Source of the DNA: Paenibacillus sp. SYP-B3998 | Lineage (GTDB): Bacteria; Bacillota; Bacilli; Paenibacillales; NBRC-103111 | NCBI RefSeq assembly: GCF_010820665.1 | Contig: NZ_JAAIKC010000009.1 | Location: 1-64,000 of the forward strand | Direction: 5' to 3' | DNA: 64,000 nt | Shown here: one piece after another, positions 43,016 through 51,340 of the stretch | How the letters are laid out: each line of letters starts with the position of its first letter | Position numbering within the stretch: position 1 is the stretch's first letter | The notes under the pieces: generated by a model | Told to the model about the DNA's origin: nothing | The model's database searches: none | What the model saw: only the letters and a program-made list of their open reading frames with translations | Position numbers and translations under genes: made by a program

Positions 43016-46000
43016 TTGAATAAACTATTAACGAGAGTACTTTCTATCACCGTGCTCTCAACTCTATTACTATCAAGTCTACCGCTTGAAAGCGTAGTTT
43101 CTTACGCCGCGGCTGCTGATAAGCAAGAGAAGAAACAGTTCGACACGACTGAGAATTGGAAAAAGAAACTGAAAGACTCCTACTCCATCTCAGATGCTGA
43201 TATTCAAGGCATTTTAGATCAAGGTTACACGTTAGACGATGCTGAAAAGGCACTGAAAGATCAGAAAAACACGAAAAGCGATTTACAGGCGAGTTTAGAA
43301 AAGGTCAGTCCTCGTGGCGTAAATAACTCGAAGCAAGCTAAGAGTATCGTAAAAAGTGAACTTGGAGATAAGAGCTATAATGTAAAATCAGTTCCAGTCC
43401 TCAGCAGGTCACTGGCTGCAATGTCTGACCCAAATCCTGTGCCTGATTACAGTTACGTGAACACACATCCTGATGAAGCTCCATACTCGGTTAAACTAGA
43501 TCAGGAAACCGTATCTACGCTTTCTGGCGGACTTTCCATGCAGGCTGCTGATATGAGCCTGCCGGGTCGTAATGGACTTGGATTTACCTTAGCCAGATCG
43601 TACGATAGTGCCTCGTCACAGTTTAACCAAATGGTTAGCTATGGAAGTTCCAACGGAACCCTGCAACCTAATGATGAAAAGCTATTTCCAATTGGTAAAG
43701 GGTGGACTTGGAATATCTCCTATGTAGAATCTAGCGGAAGTAATAAGTTCCTCCACCTTGGAGGATCAGGGGTTTATAAAATCGATGCCACTAATAACTT
43801 AGTTGGTTATCCATGGAAAGACCTTACTTTTGCAACGAGCTCAGCCTCAAGGAATGGCCAGACTGCTGCTTATGTGCTAACCTCCCTACAGAAAGTTAGT
43901 CAGTATTTTAATTCGCAAGGTCAGTTAATCCAAATTGCTGATGCCTATGAGAATGTAATTAACTTTACTTATACCAATGATGCCAGTTATGGGTCTGTAC
44001 TTAGCACAATCACGGATGCGATTGGCAATACGATTACCATCACTTATAGCACATCATCTGTTGTCATAACGAAAGGGACACAAACCGTCACTTACTACAA
44101 AACATCTATGAATGGCAAAGAATTGTTAAGCCAAGTTGTAGACGCGGTTGGACGTGCAACGACGTTTGATTACAGCATAAAGGACGCTCAATTTAACTTA
44201 GTTGGAACGACACCTAATACAAGCAATCCTTATGCGTTACTTACAGGAGTTACTCATCCTACTGGTTCCAAATCCATCTACACCTACGAAGATGGCGCAA
44301 TGACTCGGTTCACAGGTGTGGGTTCAGTTAACCAAGTATACCGGGTAAAATCACGTGAAGACCAATTCACAAAAAGTGATAATACGCTCGAAACGGTTAA
44401 TCACAAAGATATTACATTCCCATTAAGTGACATTGGCAGTTCTTATAATACGAGCTTCTCTTTCTCCGTTGCTGTAAATGATGGTCTTACACAGACCGCA
44501 TTTACGAACAAGAAAGTTTACATCGATGAGAATACGCCAGCTGTTTTCTATAACACTAACGTGGTTACTACGTCTTCCTCCAATGGACAGACGTATACCA
44601 ACACGACAGACTATATCTATGACGAGGCCAGACGCTGGACATCACCAATCTCTACAAAAGTGACGAAAGCTGTTTCTGGAAATGCCACTTCCAATATTAG
44701 TAACACTTCCCTGTCTTATAATGACTATGGGAATGTCATAAGCTCCGTGGACGTGTTAGGAGTTACTACGACGTATACGTACGATGCAGCATCCCATTTG
44801 CTTGTCGGTGTGTCCAAACCCGTATCGACAACTCAGACGCAATACACGGAATATGTCCGAGATGCTACTCATGGTAATGTAACAACGGTTCGTGTGCGTG
44901 ATGGCAGTTTAACAGGTGCAGTGCTACAAGAAACCATTAACGAAAATTATGATTCATTCGGTAATGCTTGGCAGACAAGAGTTAAGAAGGACGCGACAAA
45001 CTATGTCAGTTTCCAAACAGAGTACAATGCGGCTGCTCCTTACTCTGGAGCCTATCCGACCAAGCAGACCATTGCCGTAAAAGACGTTAATGGTGCTCCG
45101 TCAACGATCATTAAGCAGTACGACTACAATACGGCTAATGGGCAACTCAAAACGTTTATTGATGGTAAAACCTTCAGGACGACGTATGAGTACGATGCGA
45201 TTGGTCGCGTAACGAAAGCTATTCATCCAGATAACAGTTTCGTAAAAGTGGATTACTTTGATTTCCAGAATCAGGTTCAACAGACAGATGAAACAGGTAT
45301 TCAAACTCTCACAAAATGGAATCCGATCGGTTGGAAAGTGGATGCGGGTTTAAACGAGGGTGGTATCTACAAGTCTAAAGCAAAATATGGTTATGACAAA
45401 TTTGGCCGTTTAACGTGGACAGAAGATGCATTAGGTAACAAGTCAAGCTATGGGTATGATCAGTGGAGTCGTCAGAATCTGATTACCTACCCAGACATTT
45501 CTACAGCAAGTGTGCTATATGATGACATTAACAACACCAAGGCAAGCACCGATGCAGAAGGATACACAATCAAGGAGTACTACGATAAAGGTGGCCGCAC
45601 AACAAGTAAGGAAGAAACGAAAAAGCTCGCTGGCGGAACCAAAACAACGACGCTTGGCTCGTTCACCTTTGATCATGTGGGTCATGTGCTTACAGCCAAA
45701 GATTATGTAACGCCGCAGAACACAACCACCTACAGCTACGACACGATAGGTCGTCTGACAAGTGTTTTGAATGCGAAGAATGAGCCTACAGGGTATCAGT
45801 ACGATAATCTTGGCAATTTGTTACAAGTAACTTATCCAGATAGTAAAATTAATCTTAAGAAGTACGATGAGATCGGCCGATTGATTCAAACGACGGATGC
45901 CAATAGTAAAGTGGAAAAGTTTTTCTATGATGCGAACGGGAATCAGACTCAACTGTTAGATCGTAATGGTAATGGGTTTAAGTATACATTTGACAATCGG

Positions 46001-47854
46001 AACTTCCTCAGCAAGAAAGAAGTCACGGATGCCGCTTGGAATCCCTTAGCTGGGGAAGAAACGATTGGATTCAAATACGACTTAGCAGGCCGCCGCACAG
46101 AAATGAACGATGGTACTGGTACGACGAAATATGCCTTTAATTCTTCAACGGGTGCATTACATACACAAACCTACCCTGATGGAAAAACCATCAAGTATGA
46201 TTACGATGCTGCAGGCAATCGCTTTGTCATGAACGATCCGTTTGGTGTGAATACGTATTATCACTATGATTCACGCAATCGTTTGGATATCGTTGCGCCA
46301 TCTGCTGATTTCCTAAAAGATACGGAGACAACTAAGACAACAGATTACGATGCAAAGTACACGTATACTAACAATAGCTTGCTGAAGCAGATTACACAGC
46401 GAAATGGAGTTACTTCAGAATTTGGATATGATGGGCTGCGAATTGGGTCTCTAATTGAGAAAAAATCTGATGGAACAACGCTGAATACATTCGCCTATAC
46501 CTATGATAACAACGGAAATCAGAAGACAAAAACAGAAAATGGGACGACGAATAACTTCAACTACGACGCACTTAATCGTATCTCAACATCGGATCAGTTT
46601 AATGAGAATTATGGATACGATAATCGTGGTGACCGTACCAGCATGACGACAAATAATCCATTTGATAGTCCGGATTCAACTCGTACGTTTGATAAAAGGG
46701 ACATGCTGAATAACGTTGCTTTGGCGAGCGGAGGCAACGTATCTTATAAGTACAACGGTGACGGGTTGCTGTGGGAGCGGACGGAGAATGGGCAAACAAC
46801 CAGATACTATTGGGATGGTTCACAGGTTATCGCGGAAGGTAACGTTTCAGGTGGAGTAGCAACGCTGAAAGCACGTTACATTCGTGGACAAGGACTTGTA
46901 GCTCGCGAGGATGGTCAAGGTAAGGCGTACTATCTTCAAAACGGACATGGCGACGTGGTAAACTTGATGGATAGCACGGGGAAGACGAAGCTCAATTCGT
47001 ACCAGTATGACATTTGGGGGAATATTGTAAGTCAGACGGAGAATCTACCACAGCCATTTAAGTATAGCGGCGAGATGCAGGATGATAAGGTTGGGCTGCA
47101 ATATTTGAGGGCTCGATGGTATGATCCTAGTATGGGCAGGTTTGTTGGGGAGGATTCGTATGCTGGGCAGGTTGATAATCCGTTGAGCTTGAATAGGTTT
47201 ACTTATGTGGAGAATAATCCTTTAACGAAAACTGACCCAAGTGGTCATTGCCCTTGGTGCGTAGTTGGTGTGATATGGGGATTAGAAGCACTTATTGATG
47301 CATTAATAGGAACAGCGGCTGTGGGAGCAGGTGTAGCTTTTGGATCAGCAGCTCCAAAAGAAGTACCTGATGTTTCTGTGCCATCTAAGCCAGACTTAAA
47401 GGTAATACCAGGAGGGAAAAGCAGTTCACCTGATCCTGAACCTGAACCTAACCGAAGAGTAACGCCACCAGTTTTTCCTGACGCTCAGCCAAATAAAGAT
47501 GAAGAGGAAAAGAAAAAAAGGATACTTTATCATTATACAGATCTTGCTGGATACCAAGGAATATTAAGTTCAATGGTACTGTGGCCTTCTACAAAAGCTA
47601 AGCGGCCTAGAGACGCGGCTTATGGAGACGGTCAATACTTTACAGATATTGCACCTAATACAATGACAAAAAGAGATTTGTCGCAAGCATTATATAGAAA
47701 TACGTATCAAACAGATAGTGTCAGTTATTATATTGCTGTTGATGTTACAGATTTACCTATTCAATATGGAAGACCTTATGTTTATGTACACCTTAACCCA
47801 TTGCCGTTACCATTAGAGGGGCGACTCGTAGACTCTGGGGCTCAAACAAAGTAA
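43016..47854 (+). CDS. RHS/YD-repeat polymorphic toxin with HYD1-type ADP-ribosyltransferase tip
   Basis: A 1612-aa secreted toxin. Signal peptide at residues 1-32; RHS N-terminal region (SLSGGLSMQAADMSLPGRNG) near residue 165; YD repeats from about 520 to 1290 (YTYDAASHL, YEYDAIGRVTKA, YSYDTIGRLTS). The RHS core spans about 1300-1405 (GDVVNLMDSTGKTKLNSYQY, LQYLRARWYDPSMGRFVGED, ending NNPLTKTDPSGH). The variable tip contains ILYHYTDLAGYQGILSSMVL and AYGDGQYFTDIAP, the HYD1-type ADP-ribosyltransferase signature (His-Tyr-Thr-Asp). TTG start after AAGGAGG. The core normally encapsulates and self-cleaves the tip for delivery to competitors. Followed 14 nt later by a DUF6881-like immunity gene. 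Confidence 0.9.
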   Translation: MNKLLTRVLSITVLSTLLLSSLPLESVVSYAAAADKQEKKQFDTTENWKKKLKDSYSISDADIQGILDQGYTLDDAEKALKDQKNTKSDLQASLEKVSPRGVNNSKQAKSIVKSELGDKSYNVKSVPVLSRSLAAMSDPNPVPDYSYVNTHPDEAPYSVKLDQETVSTLSGGLSMQAADMSLPGRNGLGFTLARSYDSASSQFNQMVSYGSSNGTLQPNDEKLFPIGKGWTWNISYVESSGSNKFLHLGGSGVYKIDATNNLVGYPWKDLTFATSSASRNGQTAAYVLTSLQKVSQYFNSQGQLIQIADAYENVINFTYTNDASYGSVLSTITDAIGNTITITYSTSSVVITKGTQTVTYYKTSMNGKELLSQVVDAVGRATTFDYSIKDAQFNLVGTTPNTSNPYALLTGVTHPTGSKSIYTYEDGAMTRFTGVGSVNQVYRVKSREDQFTKSDNTLETVNHKDITFPLSDIGSSYNTSFSFSVAVNDGLTQTAFTNKKVYIDENTPAVFYNTNVVTTSSSNGQTYTNTTDYIYDEARRWTSPISTKVTKAVSGNATSNISNTSLSYNDYGNVISSVDVLGVTTTYTYDAASHLLVGVSKPVSTTQTQYTEYVRDATHGNVTTVRVRDGSLTGAVLQETINENYDSFGNAWQTRVKKDATNYVSFQTEYNAAAPYSGAYPTKQTIAVKDVNGAPSTIIKQYDYNTANGQLKTFIDGKTFRTTYEYDAIGRVTKAIHPDNSFVKVDYFDFQNQVQQTDETGIQTLTKWNPIGWKVDAGLNEGGIYKSKAKYGYDKFGRLTWTEDALGNKSSYGYDQWSRQNLITYPDISTASVLYDDINNTKASTDAEGYTIKEYYDKGGRTTSKEETKKLAGGTKTTTLGSFTFDHVGHVLTAKDYVTPQNTTTYSYDTIGRLTSVLNAKNEPTGYQYDNLGNLLQVTYPDSKINLKKYDEIGRLIQTTDANSKVEKFFYDANGNQTQLLDRNGNGFKYTFDNRNFLSKKEVTDAAWNPLAGEETIGFKYDLAGRRTEMNDGTGTTKYAFNSSTGALHTQTYPDGKTIKYDYDAAGNRFVMNDPFGVNTYYHYDSRNRLDIVAPSADFLKDTETTKTTDYDAKYTYTNNSLLKQITQRNGVTSEFGYDGLRIGSLIEKKSDGTTLNTFAYTYDNNGNQKTKTENGTTNNFNYDALNRISTSDQFNENYGYDNRGDRTSMTTNNPFDSPDSTRTFDKRDMLNNVALASGGNVSYKYNGDGLLWERTENGQTTRYYWDGSQVIAEGNVSGGVATLKARYIRGQGLVAREDGQGKAYYLQNGHGDVVNLMDSTGKTKLNSYQYDIWGNIVSQTENLPQPFKYSGEMQDDKVGLQYLRARWYDPSMGRFVGEDSYAGQVDNPLSLNRFTYVENNPLTKTDPSGHCPWCVVGVIWGLEALIDALIGTAAVGAGVAFGSAAPKEVPDVSVPSKPDLKVIPGGKSSSPDPEPEPNRRVTPPVFPDAQPNKDEEEKKKRILYHYTDLAGYQGILSSMVLWPSTKAKRPRDAAYGDGQYFTDIAPNTMTKRDLSQALYRNTYQTDSVSYYIAVDVTDLPIQYGRPYVYVHLNPLPLPLEGRLVDSGAQTK

Positions 47855-47867
47855 AGGAGGTCAAACA

Positions 47868-48149
47868 ATGAGATATATGATAGTCGAAATTCACAAAACT
47901 TCTATGCTCGTTCCATCGATAATCTATTCAGAAATTGATTCGGAACACTATGAAGTTCGAAAGATTGAAATTTTCTCCAATGGACATACTGGGTTTGCCA
48001 CAGAAATATTGGAATTTGGCGGAACTGGTTTATCCGATAAGCCTATTCCCAGTGTCGAGAGTATTAATGAGACACCGGGCTTCTATGCTAAAGAACTTAA
48101 ACATTCAGAATTTGAAGATGCTTGGAGTAAATATACAAAACAGTTATAA
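47868..48149 (+). CDS. Immunity protein, DUF6881-like
   Basis: A 93-aa protein starting 14 nt after the toxin stop, with AAGGAGG upstream. IIYSEIDSEHYEVRKIEIFS, then TGFATEILEFGGTGLSD and KPIPSVESINETPGFYAKEL fit the DUF6881 pattern (YSEID....VRK.E.F..G..G.A......GT.L...P.PS...IN..P.F). DUF6881 proteins commonly neighbour RHS/WXG toxins. By position and size it should neutralise the HYD1 ADP-ribosyltransferase tip in the cytoplasm. A hairpin repeat follows. Family assignment is from memory of the motif. Confidence 0.75.
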   Translation: MRYMIVEIHKTSMLVPSIIYSEIDSEHYEVRKIEIFSNGHTGFATEILEFGGTGLSDKPIPSVESINETPGFYAKELKHSEFEDAWSKYTKQL

Positions 48150-48165
48150 TGAGAACTTATTTTCC

Positions 48166-48213
48166 AACCGCTTGCGACTATCGCTTGGCGGTTCTTTTTT
48201 CTGCCGCGGTATT
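48166..48213 (+). repeat. Cassette-boundary hairpin repeat, copy 1
   Basis: AACCGCTTGCGACTATCGCT followed by TGGCGGTT, then TTTTTTCTGCCGCGGTATTG. The six-bp stem AACCGC/GCGGTT plus T-run is terminator-like. It follows the DUF6881 gene. Copies at 49857, 50782 and 55522 share both the hairpin and the T-rich tail. Confidence 0.75.
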
Positions 48214-48226
48214 GATTGTTTTAAAG

Positions 48227-49212
48227 ATACCATAGATAAAACGGACACGGTGACGTGGTAAACTTGATGGATAGCACGGGGAGGACGAAACTTAATTCGT
48301 ACTCGTATGACATATTCGGGAATATTGTAAGTCAGACGGAGAATCTACCACAGCCGTTCAAGTATAGCGGCGAGATGATGGATGACAAGGTTGGGTTGCA
48401 ATATCTGAGGGCTCGTTGGTATGATCCAAGTATGGGGAGGTTTGTTGGGGAGGATTCGTATGGTGGGCAGGTTAATAATCCACTGAGCTTGAATAGGTTT
48501 ACTTATGTGGAAAATAACCCTCTGACTCATGTTGACCCTACGATATAATGCAAACTTTAATCAGAACCAATATAACTACCTAATTAATTTAGCAAAAGGT
48601 AATGATGGTACTGCAGCCTGGGCAAAACAACAACTCAGTGATCAAAGGTATTTTATCGATCCAAATGAGTCTAAGAAAGTATACACTTTATCAGAAATCG
48701 ATTCAGGGAGCTCGAGATTTAATTTAACAAATGAAGTTGTATTTAATGGAGGGCTTCTTGCTGGGCTTGTAGGGGCTGTATTTTCATGGCCTGCTGTTGC
48801 TGCAGCGGCTGATACTGCTGCTATTGGAACTACTTCTTCAGGAGTTGCGTCTGGTGCCACATTTACCTTCTATCATGTCACAACTAAAACAAATGCTGCA
48901 TCAATAATCAGTTCTGGTAAGTTAGGGGACTATACCAAGAGCATGTGGGAAGCAGGATATCAGTATGTGTTTAAAGAACTTCCTACAAAAGCTCAAGCAG
49001 AATTGGCAGGCTTAGGAAGCAAAGCTGAAACCATTGTAAAATTTGAAACAAAGATAGATTACTTTAATGTAGTAGATAACGGCGTTGATGAAAGTCTTAG
49101 ATATATTGCAAGAGTGAGTAATAGGCCAGGATCTTTTGAGATTCTAAATGCACAGGAAGTGGGGTTTGGATCGGTATGGTGGAATCCAGCGACTTGGAAT
49201 TGGTTCAAGTAA
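48227..49212 (+). pseudogene. Orphan RHS core plus ART-like toxin tip, frameshifted
   Basis: 48240-48548 encodes an RHS core end (LMDSTGRTKLNSYSYDIFGN through FTYVENNPLTHVDP) nearly identical to the main toxin core, but it begins abruptly inside the core. A one-base shift near 48535 moves into a 227-residue frame (from 48529). That frame holds the hydrophobic linker LLAGLVGAVFSWPAVAAAAD, then FYHVTTKTNAASIISSGKLG and ETIVKFETKIDYF, resembling small ADP-ribosyltransferase-type tips (H-x-T and K-F-E). As a displaced tip it would be silent until recombined onto a full-length rhs. The neighbouring gene is the likely immunity partner. Confidence 0.75.
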
Positions 49213-49841
49213 GCGTGCATAATTTATGTAGCATTGATGATCCTATATTAAGTAATTACGGAAAAATGAGAGATTTGTGTCATGACTTTTCCTATGATTT
49301 TATCGGAGGCCATGCATATGGAATCATAAGTGACTGCGGAGCAGGAGGGTGGGGGCTTTCTTATGCACTTTCTGGATTAGGGAGTATACTCAGTGGGGAA
49401 GCGAAACTTAACAATACTCTTTTGAATCAAGAGATGTTGAAAGCATTGTCTTGTTATGTTGGAGAAGATACGCAACCTACCAATATTTTTGGAAAGAAAT
49501 CAAGCTCTGTGAAGAAGCAACTATTACGTGGGAGTAGATTGATAGAAGGGCAGCTTGAGCTTGATTCTATTATTCATCAATTTGGATTACCTATCGAAAA
49601 ACTAGATAATTTAATTAAACATATTGGTAATGACAGATGGAATGCAACAGCAGCTATTGGCTTTGCGCAAAACAAAAAAATTTACTGTTTCCCTTGGTTG
49701 AACAAGGATTGGATTCATAAATTAAGACCTAGATTAGAAAGAATCTTAGAGGTAATCAAGAATGATGGAGGAATAGTCATTATACCTACAAGTCGTCCAG
49801 AAAATCTGCTTGATATGGTTGATAAATGTGTTTTTCTTTAA
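49176..49841 (+). CDS. Putative immunity protein, degenerate ABC-ATPase-like
   Basis: A 221-aa protein whose start overlaps the orphan toxin frame by 37 nt (ATG 49176; TTG 49194 or 49200 are alternatives). YDFIGGHAYGIISDCGAGGW then GLSYALSGLGSILSG aligns by eye with an ABC ATPase N-strand and P-loop, but the lysine/serine pair of Walker A is replaced (GAGGWG). The later VIKNDGGIVIIPTSRPENL recalls the switch strand. By position it should be the immunity partner of the ART-like tip. An ATPase-fold immunity without catalytic lysine is unusual; the fold call is my inference. Confidence 0.6.
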   Translation: MVESSDLELVQVSVHNLCSIDDPILSNYGKMRDLCHDFSYDFIGGHAYGIISDCGAGGWGLSYALSGLGSILSGEAKLNNTLLNQEMLKALSCYVGEDTQPTNIFGKKSSSVKKQLLRGSRLIEGQLELDSIIHQFGLPIEKLDNLIKHIGNDRWNATAAIGFAQNKKIYCFPWLNKDWIHKLRPRLERILEVIKNDGGIVIIPTSRPENLLDMVDKCVFL

Positions 49842-49856
49842 ATTTTGATGGTTTTA

Positions 49857-49918
49857 AACCGCCTTGCGAGTATAGCTTGGCGGTTGTTCTTTTTCTGCCG
49901 CTGTATCGCTAACAACGA
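49857..49918 (+). repeat. Cassette-boundary hairpin repeat, copy 2
   Basis: AACCGCCTTGCGAGTATAGC followed by TTGGCGGTT, then TTTTTCTGCCGCTGTATCGC and TAACAACG. It lies 16 bp after the degenerate ATPase-like gene. It matches copy 3 over about 60 nt with few changes, including the CTAACAACG end. Confidence 0.8.
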
Positions 49919-50017
49919 AAGATGTACCAAGTTATAACTGAAAAGAAATTGCTAGCCATGTACGGTAAGTTTCATACCTCCATGAAAGAGCAATTTTATT
50001 AGGAGGTGTGGTTACGA

Positions 50018-50217
50018 ATGTATGACGAGTTGAACATAGAATCAATTCCTTGTTGGAGTCGCCACAACATGATAAACAAGTGGTTGATAAGGTAAATGTA
50101 ATCATATCTAAATTAGGTTCAAGCGAACAGTTAGGAATACATGCAGATTTATCAAATGCTTCAAGAAGACCACATGTGTATGTTGTGCCTCATACTTTGT
50201 TACTGAGTAAAAACTGA
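50018..50217 (+). pseudogene. Small unknown gene with a frameshift (module remnant)
   Basis: ATG at 50018 follows AGGAGGTG and encodes MYDELNIESI. After a one-base shift near 50050 the frame continues LLESPQHDKQVVDKVNVIIS then LGIHADLSNASRRPHVYVVP to a stop at 50217. The repaired product would be about 65 aa. Family unknown. Its place between two boundary repeats suggests a toxin-tip or immunity remnant. Confidence 0.4.
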
Positions 50218-50247
50218 TTTAAGTTGATCAATACGAGGAGTAATGCT

Positions 50248-50742
50248 ATGAACTATTTTGAGTTTTGTCAACCAATAGAAACTTGGTATTTCGAGGCAGA
50301 TGAAGAGGGGACAGTCTTTAGGCAAATCGTAGTGAAGGCTGCGGGTGACTTTATCATTTCAAATCAAAAACATGAAAGTTATGGTTTTTTCTTATCTGAT
50401 CAAGGTCTCGACAATAAAAATTCTGTCTATTTGGAAATAACAAAGGATACGTTTGAACAAATATGGTCTGATCTTCTTCAATGTAATATTCTCGAATGGG
50501 AAAGAATAAAATCTTTACTTGTAATTGGGACTGAAGTGGATGGAGTTATTGAAGTCTTCTATCCACAAGGTGTGATTATTAACCTTAACAAATTGAATGC
50601 AATGGGCATAGCTGATTATTCAGAATGCAAATCCAGTACATCTCCCGAAAACTTATATCCAGGATATAGTGTCAAAGCTAGAGTTAAAGCTTTTGATGAA
50701 GTTAACCAATGGATTATTTTAGAGGGCGCCAAAGTAAGCTGA
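50248..50742 (+). CDS. Putative immunity protein of a lost toxin module
   Basis: A 164-aa soluble acidic protein (ATG 50248 after AGGAG). It starts MNYFEFCQPIETWYFEADEE and has alternating beta strands (SVYLEITKDTFEQIWSDLLQ, GVIEVFYPQGVIINL). The C-terminal half (YPGYSVKARVKAFDEVNQWI) looks like a small beta barrel. I do not recognise a family. Its size, acidity and place between boundary repeat copies 2 and 3, with no matching toxin left, suggest an orphan immunity gene. Confidence 0.6.
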   Translation: MNYFEFCQPIETWYFEADEEGTVFRQIVVKAAGDFIISNQKHESYGFFLSDQGLDNKNSVYLEITKDTFEQIWSDLLQCNILEWERIKSLLVIGTEVDGVIEVFYPQGVIINLNKLNAMGIADYSECKSSTSPENLYPGYSVKARVKAFDEVNQWIILEGAKVS

Positions 50743-50781
50743 TGCTTTAAAAAATCTTAAAGATGCGCAGTTTACAATGTT

Positions 50782-50842
50782 ACCGCCTTGCGAATATCGC
50801 TTGGCGGTTCCTCTTTTTCTGCCGCTGTATCACTAACAACGT
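50782..50842 (+). repeat. Cassette-boundary hairpin repeat, copy 3
   Basis: ACCGCCTTGCGAATATCGCT followed by TGGCGGT, then CTTTTTCTGCCGCTGTATCA and CTAACAACG. It lies 40 bp after the putative orphan immunity gene. Confidence 0.8.
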
Positions 50843-51340
50843 AAATAACCGCTCAGAGAGTATGTGCGGAGGTAATCAATGGAGTAATAATTGCCCATGC
50901 CTCTCCCTGCTCCACTCACTGGTTGGGCTTGAGAGTGATTCTTACGTTACTGTGTGACGCGGCAATAGCTTGGAGGCAAGTTGTTGATTGCTCTAAGACA
51001 GGGGCATAGTAAAGATCATTTTTCATAGAATTTCGTGACTTTTACTCAGAAATAATAATTTATTAGACTTCATCTAACGAGCGATCGAGCCTTCTGTTCT
51101 TAAAGAGCGTAAAAGCAAGGACGATTTGAAGAAAATATAATTTAATAGTATATTAAACTAATTTATCCCAATTAAATCTGTGTTAAATAAAGCAATTAGA
51201 AGCATGACTCTGATAGATGAATATTTCTATTGTTGTTTACGCTTACTTCAGCTTTGACCCGAAATTTACCTAAAACTATACTAAAGGAATGTCAGACTCG
51301 TTTAATAGCTGATAAAAATAATAGAATTGGAAGGGATGAA
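50843..51340. other. Gap without a gene ahead of the protease
   Basis: No convincing coding frame. The left part is mixed sequence after boundary repeat 3; the right part (51110-51340) is AT-rich and probably carries the protease promoter. Confidence 0.4.
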
